From assembly GCF_003724155.1 (NCBI RefSeq), contig NZ_RJJQ01000004.1, positions 1 to 64,000 of the forward strand: 64,000 nucleotides of DNA, given 5' to 3'. Of this stretch, positions 28,210-36,832 are shown piece by piece (position 1 is the stretch's first letter; every line of letters starts with the position of its first letter). Source of the stretch: Flexivirga caeni. Lineage in GTDB: Bacteria > Actinomycetota > Actinomycetes > Actinomycetales > Dermatophilaceae. The notes beneath the pieces were generated by a model. The model was given only the letters and a program-made list of their open reading frames with translations, was not told where the DNA came from and ran no database searches. Position numbers and translations under genes: made by a program.

Positions 28210-29328
28210 CTATCGAATGTCGTTGCGCCCGTTGGTGTATTCGGCCATCTTGTCGTGGTAGAGCGCCTGGCCGAGCTTCTTCATCTGCGGCACGTTGACG
28301 ATGTCGATCGAGCCGGCGACGGGATTCATGCCGAAGCCGGTGAACGGCGCCGTGAAGTAGGTGACGTCGCCCGATCGCAGATTGCGCAGGTCGAAGGCGA
28401 GGCCACGGAGATCTCCGGCCGACGTGCCCTGGTCGACCTCGGTGTACTTCGTCAGATCCTTCACCGTTTCGGTCAGCTTCAGCGGGTTGAGCAGGGTGCC
28501 GGCCGACAAGGTCTTGTGCAGCACGGCCGCGATCCACGCCTGCTGATCCCGGCCGCGGTCGATGTCGCCCTCGGCGAGCTGGTGGCGCTCGCGGACGAAG
28601 CCGAGGGCCTGGTCGCCGTTCATCTTGTTGTAGCCCTTGTGGAAGGTGCCGAAGCCCGGCTCGCTGAAGGCTTGTGCCACGTAGACGTTGACCCCGCCGA
28701 GGTCGTTCGTCAGATCTGCGAAGCCCTTGAAATCGATGATCGCGTAGCGGTTGATGGTCAGCCCGCCCAGCAGGTTCGATACGGTCTGCGCCAGCAGCGC
28801 CGGCCCGCCATACGCGAACGAGGCATTGATCTTGTTCTTGCCGTGGCCGGGGATGGCGACGTAGAGGTCGCGGGGGAAGTGGATGATCTGCACCGACTTC
28901 TGGCCGGCGCTGATGTGCACGAGCTGGATGACGTCCGACCGGGCGTTCTGCCGGGTGTTGGTCACCGAACCGGAACGGGTGTCGCTGCCGATCAGCAGGA
29001 TGTTCTGCGCGTCGCCAGCGTCCTTGGCCGCCGGGATGGCCGCGGTGGGCAGCGCTGCGCCGTGCTTGATGTTCGAGGTGAGCACGTGGTTGAGGTAGAG
29101 CGCGAAGCCCACGAACGCCAGCACGATGACCAGCACCATCGACAACAGCGTGAGCAGGGTGACCTTCAGCCAGCCCGCCTTCTTCTTGCGGCGACCGCGC
29201 CTGCTGCCGCGCGTGCCGGCGTCCGCTGTAGCACCGCCCACTGCTGGGGTGGTACCGGTCGCTGCGGAGTCACCCGCCGTGCTGTCGGTGTTCTCAGAAA
29301 GGTGTGATCCGCCTTCGTCCCCGCTCAC
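28210..29328 (-). CDS. LytR-CpsA-Psr (LCP) family cell-wall ligase
   Basis: A 372-residue membrane protein that attaches glycopolymers to peptidoglycan. A basic cytoplasmic N-terminus (RRGRRKKK) is followed by one membrane segment (about VTLLTLLSMVLVIVLAFVG) and the extracellular LCP domain. That domain has NILLIGSDTR, SDVIQLVHIS, IIHFPRDLYVAIPG (phosphate-contact Arg) and ALGFVRERH. GTG 29328 is preferred because AAGGAGG lies 8 nt upstream inside a hairpin; a longer frame reaches 29436 without a good start. Confidence 0.93.
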   Translation of the reverse strand: MSGDEGGSHLSENTDSTAGDSAATGTTPAVGGATADAGTRGSRRGRRKKKAGWLKVTLLTLLSMVLVIVLAFVGFALYLNHVLTSNIKHGAALPTAAIPAAKDAGDAQNILLIGSDTRSGSVTNTRQNARSDVIQLVHISAGQKSVQIIHFPRDLYVAIPGHGKNKINASFAYGGPALLAQTVSNLLGGLTINRYAIIDFKGFADLTNDLGGVNVYVAQAFSEPGFGTFHKGYNKMNGDQALGFVRERHQLAEGDIDRGRDQQAWIAAVLHKTLSAGTLLNPLKLTETVKDLTKYTEVDQGTSAGDLRGLAFDLRNLRSGDVTYFTAPFTGFGMNPVAGSIDIVNVPQMKKLGQALYHDKMAEYTNGRNDIR

Positions 29329-29357
29329 GAGGGTCTCCTCCTTCGTCGGAGACCCTC
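29329..29357 (-). promoter_or_regulatory. 10-bp hairpin masking the LCP ribosome-binding site
   Basis: On the minus strand GAGGGTCTCC (29357-29348) pairs exactly with GGAGACCCTC (29338-29329) around a 9-nt loop, ending at the base before the GTG start. The Shine-Dalgarno AAGGAGG runs from the loop into the 3' arm, so folding would limit translation. Confidence 0.8.
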
Positions 29358-29462
29358 GCTCGCCTGACCCCCTGGTCGCTCGCTGCGCTCGCTCATGGCT
29401 GCACAGTGTAGGGTGCGCCGTCGCGGGGCGAGTCACGATTCGGTCGGACGTACTCTGGATGG

Positions 29463-30509
29463 GTGACGACGATCCCTGCGGAAAGCCCTCTTCTCGCGCG
29501 CTCCGGCGCAGTCCAGGCGGACGGTCTCGACGCCGGGGTGGCCGCTCACTACGGCGACCCGATGCGTGAGCAGCGCCTGCTCGAGCAGGGCCTGGCCGTG
29601 GTCGACCTGTCCCACCGCGGCGTCGTCACCGTCACCGGCCCCGATCGGCTCAGCTGGCTGCACTCGATGACCACCCAGGCGCTGGCCGGTCTGGCGCCAT
29701 ACACCTCGACCGAGACGCTGGTGCTCAGCCCGCACGGGCACATCGAACACGACCTGCACGTCGTCGACGACGGCGAAACCACTTGGCTGACAGTTGAACC
29801 CGGCACATCTGCTGCACTGGTGGAATGGCTCGACTCGATGCGGTTCATGCTGCGGGTCGAGGTCGCCGACGTCACGTCGTCGTATGCGGTGCTCGGTGAA
29901 CCCGTCGGTGCCGAGTCGCTGCCGGCCGAGCAGGCCGATCGCGGCGTGATCGCGTGGCGCGACCCCTGGCCGGAGCTGGGTGCGGACGCGGCGTCCTACA
30001 GCGATGCGGACCCGCACCCCGCCGCCGGGCGGGTATGGCGCGAGCTGATCGTCCCCCGTGACCGACTCGCCGCCGAGGTGGGAGACCGTCAGCTCGCCGG
30101 CATCTGGGCGGCCGAGGCGGAGCGCGCCAACTCGTGGCGGCCGCGGCTCGGCAAGGAGACCGACCACCGCACCATCGCCCACGAACTCGACTGGCTGCGC
30201 ACGGCGGTGCATCTGCACAAGGGCTGTTACCGCGGGCAGGAGACGATCGCGCGGGTGCACAACCTCGGGCGTCCGCCGCGCCGACTGGTCTTCCTGCATC
30301 TGGATGGTTCGGGTCACGTGCTGCCCGCCGAAGGCGCCGAACTCGTGCGGGCGCCGGGGGAGCGCCCCGTCGGCCGGCTGACCACCGTTGCCCGGCACGC
30401 GGATGACGGCCCGATCGCGCTCGCAGTGGTGAAACGCAACACCCCTGACGACATACAGCTGCTGGCCGGGGACGTCGCGGCTGCGCAGACGGCGATCGTC
30501 ACGCCGTAA
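29463..30509 (+). CDS. ygfZ: YgfZ/GcvT-family folate-binding protein
   Basis: A 348-residue protein with the family motif KGCYRGQE containing the conserved Cys, in HLHKGCYRGQETIARVHNLG. YgfZ proteins bind folate and help repair or assemble iron-sulfur clusters. The GTG start has TACTCT at 29451-29456, 6 nt upstream, and no Shine-Dalgarno sequence, so the mRNA may be leaderless. It is divergent from the LCP gene. Its stop codon TAA is the first element of a palindromic repeat. Confidence 0.9.
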   Translation: MTTIPAESPLLARSGAVQADGLDAGVAAHYGDPMREQRLLEQGLAVVDLSHRGVVTVTGPDRLSWLHSMTTQALAGLAPYTSTETLVLSPHGHIEHDLHVVDDGETTWLTVEPGTSAALVEWLDSMRFMLRVEVADVTSSYAVLGEPVGAESLPAEQADRGVIAWRDPWPELGADAASYSDADPHPAAGRVWRELIVPRDRLAAEVGDRQLAGIWAAEAERANSWRPRLGKETDHRTIAHELDWLRTAVHLHKGCYRGQETIARVHNLGRPPRRLVFLHLDGSGHVLPAEGAELVRAPGERPVGRLTTVARHADDGPIALAVVKRNTPDDIQLLAGDVAAAQTAIVTP

Positions 30510-30583
30510 CCCTCGACGGTCGAAGGTTGCGTACGCCGAGGGGCCGGGAAGTCTGCCGCAACCTTCGACGGTCGAAGGTTGCG
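30507..30583. repeat. Two palindromic repeats with CGACGGTCG core
   Basis: The second copy, 30557-30583, is a perfect palindrome: CGCAACCTTCGAC, a central G, then its complement. The first, 30507-30534, has the same right arm (GTCGAAGGTTGCGTACG) and an imperfect left arm. The copies at 16559-16655 belong to the same family. Confidence 0.9.
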
Positions 30584-30593
30584 TACCTATGGC

Positions 30594-30678
30594 GTCCCGA
30601 AGGCGCGACGGTCGCGAGCGCGGGACGCGAAGCGGCGGGATTCCGGTCCCGAAGGCGCGACGGTCGCGAGCGCGGGAC
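30594..30678. repeat. 33-bp direct repeat, two identical copies
   Basis: Identical copies at 30594-30626 and 30646-30678, period 52. Each starts GTCCCG and ends CGGGAC (inverted), around CGCGAC-G-GTCGCG, so each can fold. The core is again CGACGGTCG. The spacing is close to the 51-bp period at 16.6 kb. Confidence 0.9.
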
Positions 30679-30707
30679 GGTGTGACCGACCTCACGCTAG
30701 CCCCAGC

Positions 30708-30737
30708 TTGCAAAGTGCTAACTGTAGTTAGCATAAT
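30708..30737 (+). promoter_or_regulatory. Promoter of the XRE regulator gene with overlapping operator
   Basis: TTGCAA at 30708-30713, an 18-nt spacer and CATAAT at 30732-30737, 6 nt before the ATG, make a good sigma-A promoter with a leaderless start. A perfect inverted repeat TGCTAAC-TGTA-GTTAGCA at 30716-30733 fills the spacer and the edge of the -10, a natural autorepression site. Confidence 0.75.
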
Positions 30738-30743
30738 GAAGTC

Positions 30744-31088
30744 ATGACCCCGAACCCGGTGAGCGACCTGGGCAGCTATCTCAAGGATCAGCGGCTGCAG
30801 GCGCAGCTGTCCTTGCGGCAGGCGGCGGAGCGTGCCGGGATCTCCAACCCCTATCTGTCGCAGATCGAGCGGGGCCTGAAGCGCCCGAGCGCCGAGATCC
30901 TGCAGGCGATCGCGAAGGGCCTGGCCATCTCGGCCGAGCAGCTCTACGTGCACGCCGGCATCCTCGACGCCCCCTCCGACGAGGACGCGCCGGTCGACAC
31001 GCGGCAGGCGATCAAGTCCGATCCGCGGCTCAGCGACAAGCAGCGCAAGGCGTTGCTCGACGTTTACGAGTCGTATGTCGGTGACTGA
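30744..31088 (+). CDS. XRE-family helix-turn-helix regulator next to the HbhA-like gene
   Basis: A 114-residue protein with a classic XRE domain in residues 8-62: LGSYLKDQRLQAQLSLRQAA, AGISNPYLSQIERG (recognition helix) and PSAEILQAIAKGL. The C-terminal tail is acidic and helical. Homologues (Rv0474 type) sit directly before hbhA in mycobacteria. The inverted repeat in its own promoter suggests autoregulation. The HbhA-like gene begins 58 bp after its stop, so co-transcription is likely. Confidence 0.88.
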   Translation: MTPNPVSDLGSYLKDQRLQAQLSLRQAAERAGISNPYLSQIERGLKRPSAEILQAIAKGLAISAEQLYVHAGILDAPSDEDAPVDTRQAIKSDPRLSDKQRKALLDVYESYVGD

Positions 31089-31146
31089 CCCGAACGACCC
31101 GCGCAAGCGGCTGGATCTGCTTGCATCCCAACAGAAAGGCATGACC

Positions 31147-31914
31147 ATGGCCACCACGAAGATTCTCCTCGAGCGTTCGCCGTTCTACGCGTTCCTCGGC
31201 GCTGCCGATGTCGCGATGGAGACCGTGCGCAGCGGTTTCGAGACTGCGTCCGACTCCGCCGCCAGCCTCCGCGACGACTTCACCCCGGAGCAGGTCCAGG
31301 AGCGCATCCTGGAGACCGTCAATGACGTCCGTGAGCAGCTCGTCGCGCTGCCGGCGTTCGCGACCGAGCAATACGGGACGGTCGCTGCCAACGTGCAGCG
31401 CGCCTACGAGGAGTTCGCGGCCAGTTACCTCGAGTTCGCAGCGCGCGGCGTCGAACTGACCCGTGAAGCCGGCGACAACACGTTCGCCGCCGTGCTCGAA
31501 GCACGGAAGGACCTCGCCAAGGGCGTCGAGCGTCTCGCCGGGCTGGCCGGCCGTCGCGCCGACGTCGTCGAGGCCGAGGCCGAGCACGTGGTGCGTAGCA
31601 CCGCGGCGAAGCAGGGCGCGGCCAAGCGTCCGACCCGCAAGGCCGTTGCGCAGCAGGCCGCCAAGCCCGCAGCGAAGAAGACCCCGGCCACCAAGCCGGC
31701 GGCGAAGAAGGCTGCAACCGCGAAGCCGGCCGCCAAGAAGGCTCCCGCGAAGAAGACCGTCGCCAAGAAGGCCCCGGCCAAGAAGACCGTCGCCAAGAAG
31801 ACTCCGGCGAGGAAGGCCGTCGCCACCCCGGCGACCACGGCGCCGGTCGCCACCCCGGCACAGTCCGCGGCGCCGGCTCTGCCCGTCGAGACCACGACCG
31901 ACGGCAACGCCTGA
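31147..31914 (+). CDS. HbhA-like protein with Lys/Ala/Pro-rich tail
   Basis: A 255-residue protein. About 150 residues of helical, coiled-coil-like sequence (RSPFYAFLGAADVAMETVRS and so on) precede a tail of PAAKKA and APAKKTVAKK repeats from about residue 160 to 220, resembling histone H1. Mycobacterial HbhA (heparin-binding haemagglutinin) has the same design; its Lys tail binds sulfated glycans and DNA. Adhesion in this organism is unproven, and nucleoid or membrane-domain roles are equally possible. I prefer ATG 31147, 7 nt after AGAAAGG, over ATG 31141. An intrinsic terminator follows. Confidence 0.82.
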   Translation: MATTKILLERSPFYAFLGAADVAMETVRSGFETASDSAASLRDDFTPEQVQERILETVNDVREQLVALPAFATEQYGTVAANVQRAYEEFAASYLEFAARGVELTREAGDNTFAAVLEARKDLAKGVERLAGLAGRRADVVEAEAEHVVRSTAAKQGAAKRPTRKAVAQQAAKPAAKKTPATKPAAKKAATAKPAAKKAPAKKTVAKKAPAKKTVAKKTPARKAVATPATTAPVATPAQSAAPALPVETTTDGNA

Positions 31915-31951
31915 TCGCCGCGGGCTGGTTCCCGGACCAGCCCACTGGTCG

Positions 31952-31993
31952 AGCCCGCCCGCGAGCACCCCGAGGGTTCGCGGGCGGGCTTTT
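31952..31993 (+). terminator. Intrinsic terminator after the HbhA-like gene
   Basis: AGCCCGCCCGCGA (31952-31964) pairs perfectly with 31978-31990 around a 13-nt loop, followed by TTTT (31990-31993). One of the few hairpins in the window with a T-run. Confidence 0.9.
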
Positions 31994-32079
31994 CCACGCG
32001 CTGGGCGTCCGTGCCGGGCTGGCGCTCCTCGCGCGACCCCGCGAGCGTCGCTCCGTCATACCGCTCTATCGTCGGGGCC

Positions 32080-33054
32080 GTGGCTACCTCTTCGCTCAGC
32101 GCCCTGTCCGGCGCACCCGTCCTTGCCCACGTCGTCCGCGGCGGTTTCGTGGAGTCGGTGCACCGCGGCGTCGCCGTCGGCACGGCGCCGGGCGGCGACA
32201 TCGACTTCGCGCTCGGCGACGTGACCTCCCCCTGCTTTCCGCGCTCGTCCAACAAGCCGCTGCAGACCCTCGCGATGCTGCGCAGCGGCCTGGCCCTCGT
32301 GGAGCCGAAGCTGGTCGCACTGGCGTCGGCGAGCCACTCCGGCGAGCAGTTCCACCTCGACGGCGTACGCGCGATCCTCGCGTCGGCCGGGCTGACCGAG
32401 GACGACCTGCAGAACACCCCCGACCTGCCGTATGACGACCAGGCCCGCACCGAGTGGCTGCGCGCGGGATACGACGCCACCTCGATCACGCAGAACTGCT
32501 CCGGCAAGCATGCGGCGATGCTGGCAACGTGTGTCGCGGCCGGCTGGGACACGAAGACCTACCGCGACCCGCAGCACCCGCTGCAGCAGGCGATGGCGAC
32601 GACCATTGCCGAGCTCGCGCAGGAGCAGATCGCCGCAGTCGCCGTCGACGGGTGCGGCGCGCCGGTGATGGCCATCTCGCCGGCCGGTCTGGCGCGCGCG
32701 TTCGGCGCGATCGCCGCGGCGGCGCCCGGCACTCACGAGGCGACCGTGCGCGACGCGATCCGCGCGCACCCCGAATATCTCGGCGGCACAAGGCGCGACG
32801 TCACCAAGCTCATCCAGGGCGTCGACGGACTGATCGCCAAGGACGGCGCCGAGGCCGTGTATGCCGTGGGTCTTCCCGATGGCCGCGGACTCGTGGTGAA
32901 GATCGCCGATGGCGCACAACGCGCGCGCCCGGTAGTCATGGCCGAGTTGCTGCGCCGCGCAGGCGTGACCGGCGTCGCCGTGGACGAGCTCGGGCACGCG
33001 GACGTGCTCGGCCACGGAGTGCCGGTCGGAGCGATTGCCGCCGTCATACCCTGA
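32080..33054 (+). CDS. L-asparaginase II family protein
   Basis: A 324-residue protein of the asparaginase II family (Pfam Asparaginase_II, Rhizobium etli type), which hydrolyses L-asparagine to aspartate and ammonia. Motifs are FPRSSNKPLQTLAML, ASASHSGEQFH, QNCSGKHAAMLATC (the SxSGKH active-site segment) and DGCGAPV. GTG 32080 has TATCGT at 32067-32072, 7 nt upstream, which fits a leaderless start. In Mycobacterium the DUF2516 gene directly follows hbhA; here asparaginase is inserted between them. Confidence 0.9.
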   Translation: MATSSLSALSGAPVLAHVVRGGFVESVHRGVAVGTAPGGDIDFALGDVTSPCFPRSSNKPLQTLAMLRSGLALVEPKLVALASASHSGEQFHLDGVRAILASAGLTEDDLQNTPDLPYDDQARTEWLRAGYDATSITQNCSGKHAAMLATCVAAGWDTKTYRDPQHPLQQAMATTIAELAQEQIAAVAVDGCGAPVMAISPAGLARAFGAIAAAAPGTHEATVRDAIRAHPEYLGGTRRDVTKLIQGVDGLIAKDGAEAVYAVGLPDGRGLVVKIADGAQRARPVVMAELLRRAGVTGVAVDELGHADVLGHGVPVGAIAAVIP

Positions 33055-33094
33055 TCGTCGCGATGCGGCCGCCCAGCCGGGTTACGCTTTCGCC

Positions 33095-33421
33095 ATGGGA
33101 AGCCTGATCCAGCTGCAGGAGACCGTGGCCGTCGTGCTCGGCGTCGCGCTGTTCGCGATGCAGCTCTTCGCGCTGATCGACTGCATCCGGCAGCGCCCCG
33201 ATGCCTTTCCCGCCGCGGGCAAGAAGACCAAGCAGCTCTGGCTCATCATCACCGGCATCGCCTGTGTGGTCGGCTTCCTGATGATTCTCAGCCCGATCAG
33301 CATCTTCGAGATCGCGGCCGTCGTCGCCGCGGGCGTCTACCTCGCGGATGTGCGACCGGCGCTGCACCAGGTGACCGGCCGGGCCGGGCGCAACAACAGC
33401 GGGCCCTACGGCCCGTGGTGA
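33095..33421 (+). CDS. DUF2516 small membrane protein
   Basis: A 108-residue protein with two or three hydrophobic segments (TVAVVLGVALFAMQLFALID, LWLIITGIACVVGFLMIL, IAAVVAAGVYLADVRPAL). Its position two genes after the HbhA-like gene fits the Rv0476 family. Function unknown. TACGCT at 33083-33088 is 6 nt before the ATG, suggesting leaderless expression. Confidence 0.85.
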   Translation: MGSLIQLQETVAVVLGVALFAMQLFALIDCIRQRPDAFPAAGKKTKQLWLIITGIACVVGFLMILSPISIFEIAAVVAAGVYLADVRPALHQVTGRAGRNNSGPYGPW

Positions 33422-33437
33422 CGGGGCACCCTCGGCC

Positions 33438-34610
33438 GTGATCGGGGAAGACGAAGCGCGGCGGACTGCCGTGGCCGGGCGCCTGCGCCCGCAGATCAAG
33501 CACTACGCATGGGGTTCGCACACCGCGCTCGCGGAGCTGACCGGACGGCCGGCGCCGACCCGCGAACCCGAGGCCGAGTTGTGGATGGGCGCACACGAGG
33601 CAGCCCCGTCCGGCATCGGCGACGTCACACTCGACGTACTCGTCGCGACCGATCCGGTCGGCACACTCGGGCCGCAGGTGGCGGCGCACTTCGGTGGCCG
33701 GTTTCCCTTCCTGCTCAAGGTTCTTGCGCCGCAGACCGCCCTGTCCATCCAGGTGCACCCGGATGCTGCGCAGGCACTGGAAGCACCCTCGGGCACGTAT
33801 GTCGACGGCTGGCCGAAGCCCGAATCCCTTGTCGCCATAAGCCGATTCGAGATCTTCGCCGGTCTTCGGACGTATGACGACATCTGTCGCGTCGCTCGGT
33901 TGCTCGGACTGCGGGCGCTGTCCGGGCTCGCCGAGGTCGCCGCCGGCGCCACCGATCCGGTGGCTGCGACGCTGGCCGCCATACTGCTGGCCGGGCCGGA
34001 CCTGCGGCGCACCCTCGTCGAGGAAGCGCGCGCGGCCTGCGGCGTGCAGTTCGTCGGGCCGGACGCCGGCGCATTCGATGCCATACGAAGGGTTTCCGAG
34101 CAGTTCCCGGGAGATGTCGGAATCGCGGTGCTTCCGTTGATGGTGCATCGTGTGCTCGACCCGGGTGACTACATCTTCGTGCCGCCGGACGTCCTGCACG
34201 CCTACGTGCACGGCACCTGCGTCGAGTTGCTCGCCAACTCCGACAACATCGTGCGTGCCGGGCTGACTCCCAAGCAGCTCAACGTCGAGGAGTTGCTGCG
34301 CATCGTCGTCAGTGGCCGGGAGATGATCCCCGAGCGTCCGACGCCCGGACGGGTCCATTCCTTCCCGGTCGATGTCCCGCACTTCCAGCTGCATGTCATC
34401 GAGCCCGGCATCGACCCGGTCATGTTGCCGGGCGCAGACCGGCCGCGAATCGCGTTGGCGCTGAGGGGATCTGTCACCGTCGCCTGCGCCGGAAAAGGCA
34501 TCGCGCTGGCACCGGGGGAGTCGGCGTTCCTGGGGGCGTCGGCGGGCGACGCCAGCGCCGCCGGCGACGGCACGCTCTATCTGGCGACCTCCGGCATTGC
34601 CAACCACTGA
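33438..34610 (+). CDS. manA: Mannose-6-phosphate isomerase, class I
   Basis: A 390-residue cupin enzyme interconverting fructose-6-P and mannose-6-P to supply mannose for cell-envelope glycans. ELWMGAHEAAPS, FLLKVLAPQTALSIQVHPD (zinc ligands Gln and His) and DGWPKPESLVAI are typical, and a later zinc-His lies in PPDVLHAYVHGTCVELLANS. The GTG at 33438 has no good ribosome-binding site, so the start is approximate. The stop codon is part of a terminator hairpin shared with the convergent methyltransferase. Confidence 0.92.
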   Translation: MIGEDEARRTAVAGRLRPQIKHYAWGSHTALAELTGRPAPTREPEAELWMGAHEAAPSGIGDVTLDVLVATDPVGTLGPQVAAHFGGRFPFLLKVLAPQTALSIQVHPDAAQALEAPSGTYVDGWPKPESLVAISRFEIFAGLRTYDDICRVARLLGLRALSGLAEVAAGATDPVAATLAAILLAGPDLRRTLVEEARAACGVQFVGPDAGAFDAIRRVSEQFPGDVGIAVLPLMVHRVLDPGDYIFVPPDVLHAYVHGTCVELLANSDNIVRAGLTPKQLNVEELLRIVVSGREMIPERPTPGRVHSFPVDVPHFQLHVIEPGIDPVMLPGADRPRIALALRGSVTVACAGKGIALAPGESAFLGASAGDASAAGDGTLYLATSGIANH

Positions 34611-34637
34611 GCCGGTGTCGCCGGCAACACCGGCTCA
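34608..34637. terminator. 11-bp bidirectional hairpin bounded by two stop codons
   Basis: TGAGCCGGTGT (34608-34618) pairs with ACACCGGCTCA (34627-34637). The first TGA is the manA stop and the last TCA is the complement of the methyltransferase stop, so the whole 24-bp intergenic space is hairpin. Confidence 0.85.
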
Positions 34638-35423
34638 GGCCGGCGCGACGGCTTCCCAGGCCACCGAGAGTTCGCCCAGCCGCCACCGGGACGGCTGATC
34701 GACGAGCGGCCACCCGTCCGCGCGCAGCGAGGTCGCCGTGGCGACGAAGCGCTGCCGGACGCCGTATGACGCGTGCGGTCCCGCCTTCGCCCACGCGTGG
34801 TCGACGGCGCGCAGAAACGCGTGGATCCGCTCGCCGGGGACGTTGCGGTGGATGAGCGCCTTCGGCAATCGTTCGGCGACGATCGACGGCGTGTTCAGGC
34901 CGCGCAGACGGAGGGACAGGCTGAGAGAGACAGGGCCGGCCCGGTCCAGCGCCACCCAGGTCATCACCCGGCCGATCTCGTCGCACGTGCCGTCGATGAC
35001 GAGGCCGTCCGGGGTGAGCCGCTCCTGCAGGCGAGACCAGGCGCCCGCGACGTCGCTCTCGTCATACTGGCGCAGGACGTTGAAGGCGCGGACCACCGTA
35101 ACCTGGCCCGGCACAGGAAGCTCGAACCCGCCTCGTACGAAAGACAATCCGTTGCCGGTGAAGGGCTGGGCGGCGGCGACACGCTCCGGGTCGATCTCGA
35201 TGCCGACGACGCGCGCATCCGGACGAACCCTGCGCACCCGGTCCCGCAGCTCGACCGCAGTGATCGGCGAGGCGCCATAGCCGAGATCGACGACGATCGG
35301 CACAGCTGGTGCCTGACGCAGCCGTGCCGCCTGGGTAGCGAGCAGCCAGCGATCGCAACGGCGCAACCGGTTGGGGCTGGTGGTTCCCCGAGTGATCGCA
35401 CCGACCGGACGTTCCCCTCGCAC
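34635..35423 (-). CDS. SAM-dependent methyltransferase, class I
   Basis: A 262-residue Rossmann-fold protein. VVDLGYGASPITAVELRDRV is motif I (the Gly loop), VVGIEIDPERV gives the acidic ribose contact, and VVRAFNVLRQYDESDV corresponds to the catalytic strand. The substrate is unknown. Homologues are commonly found beside mshA in Actinobacteria. GTG 35423 is chosen because TACGCT lies 6 nt upstream (35435-35430, leaderless pattern) and longer frames would run into mshA. It is divergent from mshA with 31 bp between the starts. Confidence 0.8.
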   Translation of the reverse strand: MRGERPVGAITRGTTSPNRLRRCDRWLLATQAARLRQAPAVPIVVDLGYGASPITAVELRDRVRRVRPDARVVGIEIDPERVAAAQPFTGNGLSFVRGGFELPVPGQVTVVRAFNVLRQYDESDVAGAWSRLQERLTPDGLVIDGTCDEIGRVMTWVALDRAGPVSLSLSLRLRGLNTPSIVAERLPKALIHRNVPGERIHAFLRAVDHAWAKAGPHASYGVRQRFVATATSLRADGWPLVDQPSRWRLGELSVAWEAVAPA

Positions 35424-35454
35424 GGGTCCAGCGTAGGAGTGAAACACTGACCGG

Positions 35455-36777
35455 ATGACAACAGCTTCCGACCGGCCGTGCCCGGTGCGGCGCGTGGCGA
35501 TGATCAGCGTGCACACCTCGCCGCTGGATCAGCCCGGTACGGGTGATGCGGGGGGCCTGAATGTCTATGTGGTCGAGACTGCAAAACGCTTGGGAATGAT
35601 GGGGATCGAGGTCGAGATCTTCACCAGGCGCACCTCGGCGGCGCTCGCCGAGACGGTGCAGCTCGCACCGGGCGTGCTCGTGCGGCATATCGACGCCGGC
35701 CCCTACGAAGGTCTCGCCAAGAACGATCTGCCCGGCCAGCTGTGCGCCTTCGCGGCCGGCGTGATGCGGCACGTCGCCCGCAGCCCCGAGGGCCACTACG
35801 ATCTGGTCCACTCCCACTACTGGCTCAGCGGTCAGGTCGGGTGGCTGGCCGCCGATCGGTGGGACGTGCCGCTCGTGCACACCATGCACACGATGGCCCG
35901 GGTCAAGAACGCCGCGCTCGCCGCCGACGACCGGCCCGAGCCGGGTGGGCGGGAGATCGGGGAGGAGCAGGTCGTGCGCGCCTCGAGCCTCCTCGTCGCC
36001 AACACTCCGCGTGAGGCGGCCGATCTCGTCGCGCTGTATGGCGCGGAGCCTGCCATCGTCGAAATCATCTCTCCCGGTGTGGATCTCGCGGCATTCACAC
36101 CCGGCGACCGGGCAGTTGCCCGGGCGGCGGTCAGCCTGCCGGAGGCTGCTCAGGTCGTGCTCTTCGTCGGCCGGATCCAGCCGCTGAAGGCGCCCGACGT
36201 GTTGTTGCGCGCGGTGGCACGATTGCTCGCGCAAGCGCCCGAGCGCCGGGAGCGCCTCGTCGTCGCGATCGTCGGGGGGCCGAGCGGTGCAGGGCTGGAG
36301 CGCCCGCGCCGTCTGCAGCAACTGGCGCGTGAACTCAGCATCGCCGATGTCGTGCAGTTCGTGCCACCGGTGTCCCGCGACGAGCTTGTCCAGTGGTATC
36401 GAGCGGCGGATCTGCTTGCGGTGCCGTCGTATTCGGAGTCGTTCGGGCTGGTCGCCCTGGAGGCGCAGGCATGCGGCACCCCGGTCGTCGCCGCCGATGT
36501 GGGCGGCCTGCCGGACGCGGTTGGCGACGCCGGAATCCTGGTCGACGGTCACGACCCGGACGACTGGGCGCACGCGATCGCTCGGTTGCTGGACGACCCG
36601 GTCCGGCTCAGCAGCTTGGCCGCGCGGGCCGGAGCGCACGCCGCCGACTTCGGCTGGGACGTGACCACCGAGCGCCTGCTCGACGTCTACCGGCACGCCT
36701 GCCACCAGAGCGCCGAGGACGTAGCCGAGCTGCCGGTTCCGAGTTTCGCCGGCGTTCCCGCCGCGCCGATTCCATGA
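35455..36777 (+). CDS. mshA: D-inositol-3-phosphate glycosyltransferase MshA
   Basis: A 440-residue GT-B glycosyltransferase. It joins GlcNAc from UDP-GlcNAc to inositol-3-phosphate, the first step of mycothiol synthesis. [20 protein letters not shown] is the MshA hallmark, [11 protein letters not shown] is the acceptor region, and [20 protein letters not shown] is the nucleotide-sugar E-x7-E motif. With mshD at 24.8 kb, two of the mycothiol genes lie in this window. No clear Shine-Dalgarno site is seen. Confidence 0.96.
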   Translation: MTTASDRPCPVRRVAMISVHTSPLDQPGTGDAGGLNVYVVETAKRLGMMGIEVEIFTRRTSAALAETVQLAPGVLVRHIDAGPYEGLAKNDLPGQLCAFAAGVMRHVARSPEGHYDLVHSHYWLSGQVGWLAADRWDVPLVHTMHTMARVKNAALAADDRPEPGGREIGEEQVVRASSLLVANTPREAADLVALYGAEPAIVEIISPGVDLAAFTPGDRAVARAAVSLPEAAQVVLFVGRIQPLKAPDVLLRAVARLLAQAPERRERLVVAIVGGPSGAGLERPRRLQQLARELSIADVVQFVPPVSRDELVQWYRAADLLAVPSYSESFGLVALEAQACGTPVVAADVGGLPDAVGDAGILVDGHDPDDWAHAIARLLDDPVRLSSLAARAGAHAADFGWDVTTERLLDVYRHACHQSAEDVAELPVPSFAGVPAAPIP

Positions 36778-36832
36778 TCGTCAACCCGTTCCGTCAAGCC
36801 GGACGCGAGCCGTCCGCGAAAGAGGCGCCGAC

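Noticed and set aside
31600-31830. Tandem DNA repeat in the HbhA-like gene
   Set aside because: The repetition follows from the Lys/Ala/Pro-rich protein tail typical of the family.
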